Under the pieces are notes generated by a model. That model did no database searches and was not told the origin of the DNA. It saw only the letters and a program-made list of their open reading frames with translations. Both the position numbers and the translations under genes were made by a program. A DNA stretch of 64,000 nt from contig NZ_VEWL01000005.1 in NCBI RefSeq assembly GCF_006376685.1, forward strand, positions 124,001-188,000, read 5' to 3'. Position 1 is the first letter of the stretch. Each line of letters starts with the position of its first letter. This DNA comes from Ochrobactrum teleogrylli (GTDB lineage Bacteria > Pseudomonadota > Alphaproteobacteria > Rhizobiales > Rhizobiaceae). Shown piece after piece: positions 38,645 through 47,150 of the stretch.

Positions 38645-39307
38645 TTATGCGTCGGATTTTTTCGTAGGCTTTGCTTTCGGCTTGGCTGGAGCCTTCCTGG
38701 CTCTGGCTGGCCGTTTGGCCGCTGGCTTGATCGTGGTCTCCACAAGCCTTTCTGCCTGGCCGATCCAGTTTTCGCGCACGATTCGGCGCGGGAAACCGAT
38801 GTGACGTTCGACCCATGCAGCTTCCCCATCCGACCAGTTTGCGATCTGGTCATAATGATAGACGCCAAGCCCATTCAGCATCGATTGAATAGCCTTGCCT
38901 ATTCCGCTGATCGCGGTCAGTTCGTCTGCTTTGCCTTCGCGCGGCGCATCCAGCAGTTCCGGGCGGCCCGGATCTTCCGGCTCACTCTGTTCTTCCGGTT
39001 GGACCGGCTGCACCGGCAGCGGCCCGCCAACGACTTCGGCATCCGGCACAGGCGCTTTCTTCGGCGCGCTCGCCTTTACGGGCTTCTTGTCTTTCGTGAG
39101 CGGCGCGGTCACCGCCTCTTTCACAGGCGCGGGCTGAACCGGCTCCGGCTTCTCATCCACGGCTGGAGCCGAAAGCGCAGCCGCGACGATTGTGCGTTCC
39201 TCGTCGGTCATGGCCTTGTTCTTGCGTCGGAACAATCTGCCCAGAACGCATCCGACGATAAACGCCACTGCAACAAGGATCGCCAGTTGAATGATCAGCA
39301 ACGGCAT
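38645..39307 (-). CDS. Membrane-anchored protein with helix-hairpin-helix-like C-terminal domain
   Basis: A 220-aa protein. One N-terminal transmembrane helix (LLIIQLAILVAVAFIVGCVLG) is followed by a basic stop-transfer (RLFRRKNK), a Pro/Lys-rich linker (residues about 50-130), then a domain beginning ELTAISGIGKAIQSMLNGLG with DGEAAWVERHIGFPRRI, and a final Lys/Pro/Ala-rich basic tail. Such HhH-like domains are also found at the C-terminus of rhizobial NuoE proteins. The start at 39307 has GAGGGAA upstream. No function is known. A 29-aa membrane protein gene lies 103 bases upstream on the same strand. Confidence 0.8.
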   Translation of the reverse strand: MPLLIIQLAILVAVAFIVGCVLGRLFRRKNKAMTDEERTIVAAALSAPAVDEKPEPVQPAPVKEAVTAPLTKDKKPVKASAPKKAPVPDAEVVGGPLPVQPVQPEEQSEPEDPGRPELLDAPREGKADELTAISGIGKAIQSMLNGLGVYHYDQIANWSDGEAAWVERHIGFPRRIVRENWIGQAERLVETTIKPAAKRPARARKAPAKPKAKPTKKSDA

Positions 39308-39410
39308 ATCGGTTTCCCTCGTATTCTGTACTACGCGCCCTAACCTCTCGATTCGGCGCATTTTATTCTCCAGGCTCGCTTTGAAGCCCGCACAGCTCGC
39401 AATGGCGGCT

Positions 39411-39500
39411 CTATTTACGACCGCTCAGCCATCCGACAACGATCCCGATCAATACCGCCGCGAGAAGAACGGGCCAGAATGTTTCAGCAAGATAAAGCAT
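39411..39500 (-). CDS. 29-aa single-pass membrane protein
   Basis: A short frame encoding MLYLAETFWPVLLAAVLIGI... ending WLSGRK: one transmembrane helix with a short basic end. The opening MLYLAETFWP and the tail GWLSGR resemble the small or N-terminal membrane segments of alphaproteobacterial proteins often next to HhH-domain proteins (recognition from memory). It lies 103 bases upstream of such a gene on the same strand. The ribosome site is modest (AGG about 6 bases before ATG); an in-frame GTG four codons upstream is the alternative start. Confidence 0.55.
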   Translation of the reverse strand: MLYLAETFWPVLLAAVLIGIVVGWLSGRK

Positions 39501-39642
39501 CAAAACCTGCACTGGGTTTCATAGGTCAATTCCAATCCGTCAGTCATAATAAGAAAGCAAAAATTGAAACAGCGAAACTGTCATTTTCGAACAGGAAAGT
39601 CGCTGGATTAACCTACCGCAACGGAAGCTTTAATCCGCAGAA

Positions 39643-40278
39643 TCACGGCTCAACCAAATCTGATGCCGCCAGTTTCAAATCGAATGGCAGCGGCTTGGAC
39701 AAAATATCCGCCATCGACCGATATTGCTCAGCACTGGCCGCCTTCCCTTTTATCGAAAGCGATCCGTCCGTGATCGTTATCTCGCCACCGGCAAGTCCTT
39801 TGGTCAGAGAGAGCGCAAACAGGATGCCATCCGCAAATTGCGGCCAGCTGCCGCGCGCCAGCGCCATTTCATCGTCGAGCGTCAGGCCCGGTGCAGCCGC
39901 TTCCGCAGCCTCCATGATGCGGTCGCGCAAGGCGTTTTCAGGGATAGAGCCGGTGAAAACCAAACCGTCATTGCTCTTCTCTATCTTAAAAACATAAGGC
40001 GACGCGGCCGGCAGAACCGATGTGAGGTCGGTGATGTCGTTTACTCCCCACACAGCGCTCAATGCAGCACGTGCAGCATCTTGCGCTGCCGGGTCGGGCG
40101 CGATGCCCTTCAGGGTGACATCGCGGCCTTCAATATCAAAACCCGTCCAGACATAGGGCGCCAGCGCTTCGGAGGTGCGGCTGGAAATATCGGTCTGAAC
40201 ACGATCCACGCCGAACCACAGCGCCAGCGCCGTCAGTGTTGCGGTCCACGTTAGCCCCGGCCAGAACCAGCTTTTCAT
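39643..40278 (-). CDS. BON-domain-like envelope protein
   Basis: A 211-aa protein with an N-terminal membrane anchor (WPGLTWTATLTALALWFGVD) and a periplasmic part. Two repeats resemble BON domains: residues about 45-85 (GFDIEGRDVTLKGIAPDPAAQDAARAAL) and about 100-190 (DGLVFTGSIPENALRDRIM..., then ITDGSLSIKGKAASAEQYRSM). In rhizobia such regions precede OmpA domains, which is absent here. A role in envelope integrity is a guess. It is monocistronic; the porin terminator precedes it. Confidence 0.72.
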   Translation of the reverse strand: MKSWFWPGLTWTATLTALALWFGVDRVQTDISSRTSEALAPYVWTGFDIEGRDVTLKGIAPDPAAQDAARAALSAVWGVNDITDLTSVLPAASPYVFKIEKSNDGLVFTGSIPENALRDRIMEAAEAAAPGLTLDDEMALARGSWPQFADGILFALSLTKGLAGGEITITDGSLSIKGKAASAEQYRSMADILSKPLPFDLKLAASDLVEP

Positions 40279-40395
40279 GTCGCCTCACCTTCCGTGTCTG
40301 TGATCCGCTTCGTCCGAGCGGCGCATTTCAATAGCTCGTTCGTACAAAGACAGGACATTCCACAAATGCAAGAGCCGTTCGAATCAGAGAACAAC

Positions 40396-40428
40396 AAAAA
40401 ACCCGGCAGCTGAGCTGCCGGGTTTCCT
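40396..40428 (-). terminator. Intrinsic terminator after the first porin gene
   Basis: AAACCCGGCAGC (40399-40410) pairs with GCTGCCGGGTTT (40414-40425), loop of 3, followed on the minus strand by TTTTTGTTG. It begins about 22 bases after the porin stop codon. Confidence 0.9.
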
Positions 40429-40447
40429 GTAACCAATCCGTAAAGGA

Positions 40448-41578
40448 TTAGAACGAACGCTGGAAGCGGATGGTGCCGCCGATTGCGTCCTTTTCGGTGA
40501 TGCCACCGTCATAGGCGCGCCAGTCGTTGCTGAAGCGGGTGTAGTTGATTTCTGGCGTAATGGTGAAGCCAGGAACCAGCTCGTAAGCAACGTTAGCAGC
40601 AATTGCGGTCTTGCCCCAATCGTCATGCGCGCCCTGAAGGTTGAAGACAGCCTTGTCGGTTGCCTTGAACTTCAGACCACCCCAGACAGCCCAATCGCCG
40701 CCCCACTGGCCGTACATCTGGTCCGGAGATTCTTCCGAAGCGTATGCACCCTGCAACCAGAGCGAGAAACGGTCGGTGATGTTGACGTCGCCGCGAACCT
40801 TGGCAGCCCACTCTTCGATGACCGAGTCGTAAGCTACGACGCCAGCGATCGAACCCCAGCCGCCAGCATACTTCAGGCCGCCAACAACGTGTGGCATGTA
40901 GCCGTCGATCGAATAGTCGTGGAAGCCATTCGAGAAACCGCCATCATCGTCGCCACCCTGTTCGAGAGCGATCACAGCCGAGAAGCCGTTGCCACCAGTG
41001 AAGGTGTACGAGATCTTGCCCGTGCGGTATGCGCCAGCCGAGACCACGTCATCATTGATGATGTCGCCGAGGTAGCCGGTGAAGGTGTGGAATTCCGACT
41101 CATCGATACCGACCTTCAGGCCGCCGAGTTCGATATAAGCGAACTGCAGCGTTACGTCAGAGCTGGTGCCGCCGAAAGCTTCCTCGCCGATTGGTGCCGT
41201 ACCGCCGTAGTAACCGTCACGACGCGAGTTGCTCGACGAGTAGTTGAAACGGGTTTCGGTGAACGTCTTCAGGGTGCCGAGTTCGGTTTCCGAAGCGGTC
41301 GAGGTGCGGAGCGCGAAACGAGCCGACTTATCCCAACCTTCACGGTCCTGACCGGAATAAACGTTGTCGCCGCCCTTTACGTCGTAACGGACGTAACCAT
41401 GGATGCGCAGGCAGGTTTCGGTGCCCGGGATGTAGAAGTAGCCAGCGCCGTATGCGTCGCAAACGCGAACATATTCAACGGCTTCGGGCTCTGGCGCGAC
41501 GATTGCGTCGGCAGCCTGAGCGCCGGAAGCTGCAACCAGAGCTGCAGCGGAGCCGAGAAGAAGGCTCTTGATGTTCAT
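40448..41578 (-). CDS. omp2: Omp2-type general porin, copy 1
   Basis: Trimeric 16-strand outer-membrane porin for small hydrophilic solutes. The 376-aa precursor has a signal peptide ending ASGAQA, mature start [10 protein letters not shown], and C-terminal phenylalanine (RFQRSF). It is close to Brucella Omp2a/Omp2b by recognition, but the loop regions (residues about 115-140 and 190-240) differ. A ribosome site TTGACTGGAGGTCAGAA precedes the ATG and is identical to that of the second copy. The two porin genes face away from each other with tRNA-Ser between, as in the Brucella omp2 locus. Confidence 0.93.
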   Translation of the reverse strand: MNIKSLLLGSAAALVAASGAQAADAIVAPEPEAVEYVRVCDAYGAGYFYIPGTETCLRIHGYVRYDVKGGDNVYSGQDREGWDKSARFALRTSTASETELGTLKTFTETRFNYSSSNSRRDGYYGGTAPIGEEAFGGTSSDVTLQFAYIELGGLKVGIDESEFHTFTGYLGDIINDDVVSAGAYRTGKISYTFTGGNGFSAVIALEQGGDDDGGFSNGFHDYSIDGYMPHVVGGLKYAGGWGSIAGVVAYDSVIEEWAAKVRGDVNITDRFSLWLQGAYASEESPDQMYGQWGGDWAVWGGLKFKATDKAVFNLQGAHDDWGKTAIAANVAYELVPGFTITPEINYTRFSNDWRAYDGGITEKDAIGGTIRFQRSF

Positions 41579-42172
41579 TTCTGACCTCCAGTCAAAGTTA
41601 AAAACGGGTCTGGGCATTTTGATTTGGCTGAAGGACAACCTGTCCCCATCCCCTTGTGAAAAAGTCGCCCCGAAGCGCTCCTTCTTCTGGATGTGAAGAT
41701 ACTCGCCCGTTCCCTCGTTTCAACTGCGAATACGGCTTACCCGCCCCAGCAAGCCCTCTATGCAGAATGGTTGTTGCAGAAAAGACACGAAATTGTCAGC
41801 TTTGGTGGCCCTTCTTTAGAGTTTATTAACATTCCTAACCACGAATTAACCGATCTTAACGATTGAAAACGTACATTTTTTTAAGTTAAGCGCCAAAACA
41901 GCGTCGAGATTCTACCATTTGCCACCTGGGAACAGAAAGTGTCCTGCGGATGTCCGTAACTTGGTGATTCCTCTTGTGAGAGGCCGAATCTCTAATGTTC
42001 TGAATGGCATGATTGTGCGACGGACCAATGAAGAGCGCAAAGCCGAAACGCCGCAAATCAAGCCTGCACCATGGTTGCCTTATATATAATGCGTGTAATT
42101 CGCAGGAAATTTTACCAGCTGTTGCGTAAATCGCTTGAAATGCCTCGGCGTACCGGCTATCTCGCCCTTACC
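41579..42172. other. Upstream region of porin 1 to tRNA-Ser
   Basis: A region of 594 bases with no gene supported. It contains the porin 1 promoter (-) and the tRNA promoter (+); TATAAT at 42085-42090 is a plausible -10 for the tRNA. The region is AT-rich around 41810-41890. Apart from the shared ribosome site, I see no extended similarity to the upstream region of porin 2. Confidence 0.4.
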
Positions 42173-42263
42173 GGAGAGGTGGCCGAGTGGTCGAAGGCGC
42201 TCCCCTGCTAAGGGAGTAGACCTCATAAGGGTCTCGTGGGTTCGAATCCCATCCTCTCCGCCA
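42173..42263 (+). tRNA. tRNA-Ser (anticodon GCT)
   Basis: The acceptor stem GGAGAGG (42173-42179) pairs with CCTCTCC (42253-42259), followed by discriminator G and an encoded CCA. The anticodon stem CTCCC...GGGAG encloses CTGCTAA, giving anticodon GCT (serine, AGC/AGU codons). A long variable arm (TAGACCTCATAAGGGTCTCG region) and the T-arm GGGTTCGAATCCC are typical of tRNA-Ser. It sits between two divergent porin genes, about 1.5 kb from an integrase gene. Confidence 0.97.
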
Positions 42264-42453
42264 CTAGCTGCAGTCAGCTTTCCAACTCCTTCCCCAAAAT
42301 CATCGATAGTATCGGCTCTTTGAGCCGTTTCTCGACGCATGTTCAGGCCGTGCGATGCGAGCGTTTTTTGACACCTTGAATCTCGAAAATACGTAACATA
42401 CTGATTTATAGGTATTTTCTGGTTTCCCTCCGATTCTTGACTGGAGGTCAGAA

Positions 42454-43545
42454 ATGAACATCAAGAGCCTTCTTCTCGGCTCCGCTGCAGCTCTGGTTGC
42501 AGCTTCCGGCGCTCAGGCTGCCGACGCAATCGTCGCGCCAGAGCCCGAAGCCGTTGAATATGTTCGCGTTTGCGACGCATACGGCGCTGGCTACTTCTAC
42601 ATCCCAGGCACCGAAACCTGCCTGCGCATCCATGGTTACGTCCGTTACGACGTAAAGGGCGGCGACAACGTCTACACCGGCGAAGACCGCAAGGGCTGGG
42701 ACAAGGGCGCTCGTTTCGCGCTCCGCACCTCGACCGCTTCGGAAACCGAATACGGCACGCTGAAGACCTACACCGAAACCCGCTTCAACTACGGTGCAGC
42801 CAATTCCCGTCATGACGGTTATTACGGCGGCTACCAGTTTGACGAAGACACCGTCTGGGGTGGCGTTGGTTCCGACGTTGCTCTGCAGTTCGCTTACATC
42901 GAACTCGGCGGCCTGAAGGTCGGTATTGATGAGTCTGAATTCCAGACCTTCACCGGCTACCTCGGCGATGTCATCAACGATGACGTAGTCGCAGTTGGCG
43001 GCTATCGCACGGGCAAGATCTCGTACACCTTCACCGGCGGCAACGGCTTCTCGGCTGTGATCGCTCTTGAACAAGGTGACGACGGCTTCACCATCGACGG
43101 CTACATGCCGCACGTTGTTGGCGGCCTGAAGTATGCTGGCGGCTGGGGTTCGATCGCTGGCGTCGTAGCTTACGACTCGGTCATCGAAGAGTGGGCTGCC
43201 AAGGTTCGCGGCGACGTCAACATCACCGACCGTTTCTCGGTTTGGTTGCAGGGCGCGTACTCGTCGGAAGAATCTCCGCTGCAGATGTACGGCATGTGGG
43301 GCGGCGATTGGGCTGTCTGGGGTGGCCTGAAGTTCAAGGCAACCGACAAGGCTGTCATCAACATTCAGGGCGCGCATGACGACTGGGGCAAGACCGCAGT
43401 TACGGCCAACGTTGCTTACGAACTGGTTCCTGGCTTCACCATCACGCCAGAAGTTTCCTACACCAAGTTCGGCGGCGAATACCGTAATGTCGTTGACGAA
43501 GACAACGCTTTCGGCGGCATGGTCCGTTTCCAGCGTTCGTTCTAA
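42454..43545 (+). CDS. omp2: Omp2-type general porin, copy 2
   Basis: A 363-aa porin precursor with the same signal peptide and mature start ([10 protein letters not shown]) as copy 1 and the same C-terminal QRSF. The middle and C-terminal barrel segments are identical over long stretches (for example [20 protein letters not shown] and [17 protein letters not shown]), whereas external loops differ ([13 protein letters not shown] and [11 protein letters not shown] here) and the protein is 13 residues shorter. In Brucella the two omp2 copies exchange sequence by gene conversion; the mosaic here suggests the same. A hairpin follows the stop. Confidence 0.93.
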   Translation: MNIKSLLLGSAAALVAASGAQAADAIVAPEPEAVEYVRVCDAYGAGYFYIPGTETCLRIHGYVRYDVKGGDNVYTGEDRKGWDKGARFALRTSTASETEYGTLKTYTETRFNYGAANSRHDGYYGGYQFDEDTVWGGVGSDVALQFAYIELGGLKVGIDESEFQTFTGYLGDVINDDVVAVGGYRTGKISYTFTGGNGFSAVIALEQGDDGFTIDGYMPHVVGGLKYAGGWGSIAGVVAYDSVIEEWAAKVRGDVNITDRFSVWLQGAYSSEESPLQMYGMWGGDWAVWGGLKFKATDKAVINIQGAHDDWGKTAVTANVAYELVPGFTITPEVSYTKFGGEYRNVVDEDNAFGGMVRFQRSF

Positions 43546-43569
43546 TCAGATCGAGCTTGAAACCAAAGG

Positions 43570-43591
43570 CGCCAGCGGGAAACCGCTGGCG
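43570..43591 (+). terminator. Hairpin after porin copy 2
   Basis: CGCCAGCGG (43570-43578) pairs with CCGCTGGCG (43583-43591), GAAA loop, 25 bases after the stop. Only a weak T content follows, so termination may be partial. Confidence 0.55.
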
Positions 43592-43731
43592 TCTGCAATC
43601 GTAGAATCGTTGTTCACAGAGTTGTGAAACCACCCGCCTCGAAATGGGGATTTCGGCCGGTGGCGATGAGGGGAATTACCGAGAAACAGAAAGATGGGGA
43701 CAAACGGGGGGCCTTAAACAAGGATCGCACC

Positions 43732-43824
43732 ATGTCTCTGCATAAAATTAGCCTACTTATCTTGTGCTTCTTAAATTATTCCATTAGTTGTGCAGCCCGG
43801 AGAATGCCGGGGGGCGCAAAATGA
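43732..43824 (+). CDS. Possible 30-aa hydrophobic peptide coupled to the integrase
   Basis: Begins with ATG preceded by AAGGA at good spacing and encodes a hydrophobic segment (ISLLILCFLNYSISCAA) followed by a basic tail (RRMPGGAK). Its stop codon overlaps the integrase ATG as ATGA, a typical coupling arrangement. No known family. It may be a regulatory leader controlling integrase translation, or chance. Confidence 0.4.
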   Translation: MSLHKISLLILCFLNYSISCAARRMPGGAK

Positions 43825-44747
43825 TAACTATTGGGGAAACCAAAGTCGGTTCTGGTGACAAGTACGCGCCAATCATCGACTACAATCTGAACTACGCATC
43901 CGACAGAAGCCAAAACCATCGCCTCGTGGAGAAATTCTCCATCGCTGAGTTGACGGGAAAATATATAAACATTCTGTGGGATGACGGCTCGCACAAGTAT
44001 AATGTAAGGTCGTTTCTCGGCGAGATTGACGAAATTCTGAAGGGCGAACGCTTTTCAGGTTTCGATCAGGAAATGCTTGATTCCCTTATTGGCACGCTCC
44101 GTGAGCGCGGCAACAGCAATGCAACCATCAACAGAAAGATGGCTGCGCTGAGCAAGCTGCTGCGAAAGGCGCATAAAATGGGGGATATCTATAGTCTGCC
44201 GGAGTTCGTCCGACAGAAAGAACGGGTCGGACGCATCCGTTTCCTCGAATATGAGGAAGAAAAGCGCCTGTTCGCCGCGATTAAATCGCGCTGCGAAGAC
44301 AGTTTCCGTCTTGCTGTATTTCTGGTTGATTCGGGCTGCCGTCTTGGCGAAGCCATCGGTTTGACCTGGAACGATTTGCAGGACCATCGCGTCACCTTCT
44401 GGCTCACCAAATCCAACAGAAGCCGTACTGTTCCCCTCACCCGCCGTGCTGCAAAGGCAACGAAGATCGCACATGAGCGCCTCAAAGGCCCATTCTCGAT
44501 GCTCAATCAGGTTCGGTTCCGCCAGATCTGGAACGAAGCCAAGATGGAAGTCGGCCTGGGCACTGACGATCAGGTCGTACCGCATATTCTGCGCCATACC
44601 TGTGCTTCGCGCCTCGTTCGCGGCGGGATTGATATTCGCCGTGTGCAGATGTGGCTGGGCCATCAGACGCTGCAAATGACAATGCGATATGCGCATCTGG
44701 CTACGCATGATCTCGATTCCTGTGTGAAAGTGCTGGAGATTCACTAG
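43821..44747 (+). CDS. Tyrosine-type site-specific recombinase/integrase
   Basis: A 308-aa integrase. The N-terminal SAM-like DNA-binding region has ISNATINRKMAALSKLLRKA-type helices (about 95-125). The catalytic domain has Arg in DSGCRLGEAIGLTW (I), the second set HILRHTCASRL (His-x-x-Arg), and WLGHQTLQMTMRYAHL with the nucleophilic Tyr; a Lys is in TKSNRSRTVPL. All catalytic residues look intact. The start at 43821 has a GGGGGGCG region upstream. There are no other mobile-element genes nearby, so it may be a remnant or a domesticated recombinase. It lies 1.5 kb from tRNA-Ser(GCT), a common integration target. Confidence 0.9.
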   Translation: MITIGETKVGSGDKYAPIIDYNLNYASDRSQNHRLVEKFSIAELTGKYINILWDDGSHKYNVRSFLGEIDEILKGERFSGFDQEMLDSLIGTLRERGNSNATINRKMAALSKLLRKAHKMGDIYSLPEFVRQKERVGRIRFLEYEEEKRLFAAIKSRCEDSFRLAVFLVDSGCRLGEAIGLTWNDLQDHRVTFWLTKSNRSRTVPLTRRAAKATKIAHERLKGPFSMLNQVRFRQIWNEAKMEVGLGTDDQVVPHILRHTCASRLVRGGIDIRRVQMWLGHQTLQMTMRYAHLATHDLDSCVKVLEIH

Positions 44748-45505
44748 AGCTTTCCGACCAACGCCGGAGCGCCGACAGGGACAAATCGGGACACACCTGA
44801 TTTCGATTACGCCAAGAGGCGCGATTCGTTGGTAAAGAAAAAGCGATCGAATTATTGCCACACCCACGCGGTCCTTCGTAGACTTGTAATATAACGTTCT
44901 AAAGCATGCTGTTCGTCTTCTCGCGACAGCACTGGACACGGAACTTTCCGCATCGGCCTCCATTTTCATCCGCCATTGTTGTTCGGAAGCGGAACGCACC
45001 AACTTAATCGAGCGATGCGAATTTCTTCAGTCCTTACGGCCACGCATTCTTCTGTGGTTTCCGCTTTGCGTCGGGCACGCCTTAGCCGGCCAGTGTTTGA
45101 AAACACACTCCGAAAAAGCGGCCCTCGCCTTTCCTACTATGGCACCTCGAACCTTTATCGATCGCCTTCGTCAAAACGACACGACGGAACACGCCGCACA
45201 GCTGATCGCAATGAACCTCGCATCAACAGTACCCGATTGAAAATCCGGGATCGTCAACGCTTTCTCAGCTAAATGAAAGTGATGCGTTGACCACATCACG
45301 AATGCCGCCAACCCTGATCACCTATTTTCATAACCAGCAAATGGACCGCTAAACACGCCTTTCTCACCATTCTGGTGGAACCGACGGGCAGGTCTTGCTA
45401 TGCCTGATTATCGGGAGGACGAACGGCCATGCGGCAGCAGCTGCGGACCATCTCGCCCGACCGAGCCGCGTTCATTGCCTGACGGAAAGCTGACTGGATA
45501 TCGCC
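44748..45505. other. 758-base region without a convincing gene
   Basis: Between the integrase and the aminotransferase. Frames longer than 90 codons here have poor composition (many Arg/Ser) and no ribosome site. A 17-codon frame at 45429-45482 has a strong ribosome site (GGGAGG, 10 bases upstream) and could be a leader peptide for the aminotransferase gene. No copy of the tRNA-Ser 3' end was found, so no right attachment site can be drawn. Confidence 0.45.
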
Positions 45506-46636
45506 ATGGGATCACCCCGCCTCACGCCTCTTGTGGAAAAGCTGCCTTCAACCGTGCCGTTTGTCGGCCCCGAAACGCTGGAATTGCAGCGCGGCAAACC
45601 GTTCAAGGCCCGCATTGGCGCCAATGAGAGTAGTTTCGGCCCAGCACCTTCGGTGATCGAAGCGATGCAGCGCGAAGCTGCAGAGGTCTGGAAATATGGT
45701 GACCCGGAAAATTACGAACTGCGCCATACCATCGCCGGGCATCACGGCTTGAAAGCCGAGAATATCATGCCTGGTGCTGGCGTCGACGCCCTACTTGGTC
45801 TGGTCGTTCGCCAGTATGTTCAAGAGGGTGACAAGGTCATCAACTCACTCGGCGGCTATCCGACCTTCAATTATCACGTCGCAGGTTATGGCGGCGCGTT
45901 AGTGACGGTGCCTTATCGCAATGATAAATCGGATCTGGATGGCCTGCTCGCTACTGCAAAGCGCGAGAATGCAGCCATCGTCTATGTGGCCAACCCGGAT
46001 AACCCGATGGGGACCTGGCACGAAGGCGCCGACATTCAGTCATTCATCGACGGGATTCCGGAAACGACGATGCTCATTCTGGATGAAGCCTATTGCGAGA
46101 CCGGACCGGATTCGGCCTTCCCACCTTTCGAAGCAGATCGCCCAAATATTCTGCGTATGCGCACCTTCTCCAAGGCCTACGGTTTGGCGGGCATTCGCTG
46201 CGGTTATGTCGTCGGCAGCTCTGAAGCGATCCGCTCATTCGACAAAATCCGCGACCATTTCGCCGTCAACCGTGTCGCGCAGGCAGCAGCTATCGCAGCG
46301 CTGAAAGATCAGGCCTATCTCAAGGACGTTGTCGGCAAAATCCATGCCGGTCGCGACCGTATCGCTGCCATTGCCGCGGCCAATGGCTTGAGCGCCATCC
46401 CTTCGGCAACCAATTTCGTGGCTATTGACTGTGGACGCGATGCAGCCTTCGCCTCCGCCATTATGAATGGACTGATCGCGCGCGATGTTTTCGTGCGTAA
46501 GCCCGGCGCACCGGTTCTCGACCGCTGCATTCGCGTGAGCGTGGGAATCGACGAGCAGCTGGATGTCTTCGAAGCCGCCCTGCCCGGCGCATTGGAAGAT
46601 GCCCGCCAGTCCGTCAAAAGCACCGAAACCGTTTGA
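45506..46636 (+). CDS. hisC: HisC-family aminotransferase (histidinol-phosphate aminotransferase-like)
   Basis: PLP-dependent fold-type I aminotransferase of 376 aa. The PLP Lys lies in RTFSKAYGLAGIRCGYVVG near residues 215-235; other PLP contacts are VANPDNPMGTWH and LILDEAYCETGP. HisC acts on imidazole-acetol phosphate in histidine synthesis, but several HisC paralogues use aromatic amino acids; no other his gene is present here, so the specific role is uncertain. It is followed 13 bases later by a DUF423 membrane protein, likely co-transcribed. Confidence 0.85.
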   Translation: MGSPRLTPLVEKLPSTVPFVGPETLELQRGKPFKARIGANESSFGPAPSVIEAMQREAAEVWKYGDPENYELRHTIAGHHGLKAENIMPGAGVDALLGLVVRQYVQEGDKVINSLGGYPTFNYHVAGYGGALVTVPYRNDKSDLDGLLATAKRENAAIVYVANPDNPMGTWHEGADIQSFIDGIPETTMLILDEAYCETGPDSAFPPFEADRPNILRMRTFSKAYGLAGIRCGYVVGSSEAIRSFDKIRDHFAVNRVAQAAAIAALKDQAYLKDVVGKIHAGRDRIAAIAAANGLSAIPSATNFVAIDCGRDAAFASAIMNGLIARDVFVRKPGAPVLDRCIRVSVGIDEQLDVFEAALPGALEDARQSVKSTETV

Positions 46637-46649
46637 ACAGCGAGCCATC

Positions 46650-47024
46650 ATGTCCAGTTTATTGAATGGCAGACCCTATAACGTTCTTTTCAGCACGCTC
46701 GGTGGCCTTTGCGGCGCGCTGGCAATTGCTGCCTATGCGGGCGCTGCCCATGGGGGTGAAAACCACCTCGGCAGCATAGCACCTTTGCTTCTGGGGCACG
46801 CGCCAGCCCTGTTCGTGCTGGCCCTATTGGCACCTGCAAGCCGCGCAGCCATGATCGGCGGCGCACTTCTGGTCGTAGGCCTTGCACTCTTCTGCGGTGA
46901 TCTTTTCATGCGCGATATCACCGGCAATCGGCTGTTCCCCCTTGCCGCGCCGACAGGCGGAAGCCTGATGATTCTTGGCTGGCTCGGTGTTGCGCTGACC
47001 GGCTGGTTTTCACGACAAAAATAA
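46650..47024 (+). CDS. DUF423 small membrane protein
   Basis: A 124-aa protein with four hydrophobic segments. The family hallmarks LGGLCGALAIAAYAGAAHGG near the N-terminus and LFPLAAPTGGSLMILGWLGV near the C-terminus are visible. Function unknown. It starts 13 bases after the aminotransferase stop, so the two are probably one transcript. An intrinsic terminator follows at once. Confidence 0.85.
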   Translation: MSSLLNGRPYNVLFSTLGGLCGALAIAAYAGAAHGGENHLGSIAPLLLGHAPALFVLALLAPASRAAMIGGALLVVGLALFCGDLFMRDITGNRLFPLAAPTGGSLMILGWLGVALTGWFSRQK

Positions 47025-47047
47025 AGGGCCTCACGGCCCCTTTTTCT
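47023..47047 (+). terminator. Intrinsic terminator after the DUF423 gene
   Basis: GGGCC (47026-47030) pairs with GGCCC (47035-47039), loop TCAC, with A-run before and CTTTTTCTT after. It directly follows the stop codon. Confidence 0.8.
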
Positions 47048-47052
47048 TAAAG

Positions 47053-47144
47053 TGTGTCGCATTCAGTCATATTCACGCGACACATTTTAAGCTTTTGTTT
47101 TTACGCATGTCTCCCGAAACTGGTTCCCACTTCGGGAGACATGC
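47053..47144. repeat. Two-hairpin rhizobial intergenic element (copy 1)
   Basis: The first hairpin is TGTGTCGC/GCGACACA (47053-47060 and 47077-47084). A linker with TTTTGTTTTTACGCAT follows, then a perfect 14-bp stem (47105-47118 with 47131-47144). The same layout, hairpin-TTTG(T)TTTACGCAT-hairpin, occurs upstream of pepN with different stem sequence, so the pairing is conserved while the bases are not. It lies between two convergent genes, 6 bases from the stop codon of the minus-strand gene. Confidence 0.75.
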
Positions 47145-47150
47145 TTTAGA

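Noticed and set aside
44055..45002. Long minus-strand frame opposite the integrase
   Set aside because: It is the mirror of the integrase coding frame, with odd composition; the + strand has catalytic motifs and a start.
44976..45272. 98-codon + strand frame after the integrase
   Set aside because: Arg/Ser-rich, no ribosome site, no recognisable fold; treated as non-coding.
42173..45505. Genomic island bounded by tRNA-Ser and integrase
   Set aside because: No direct repeat of the tRNA 3' end was found, the porin lies between, and no cargo genes are present.
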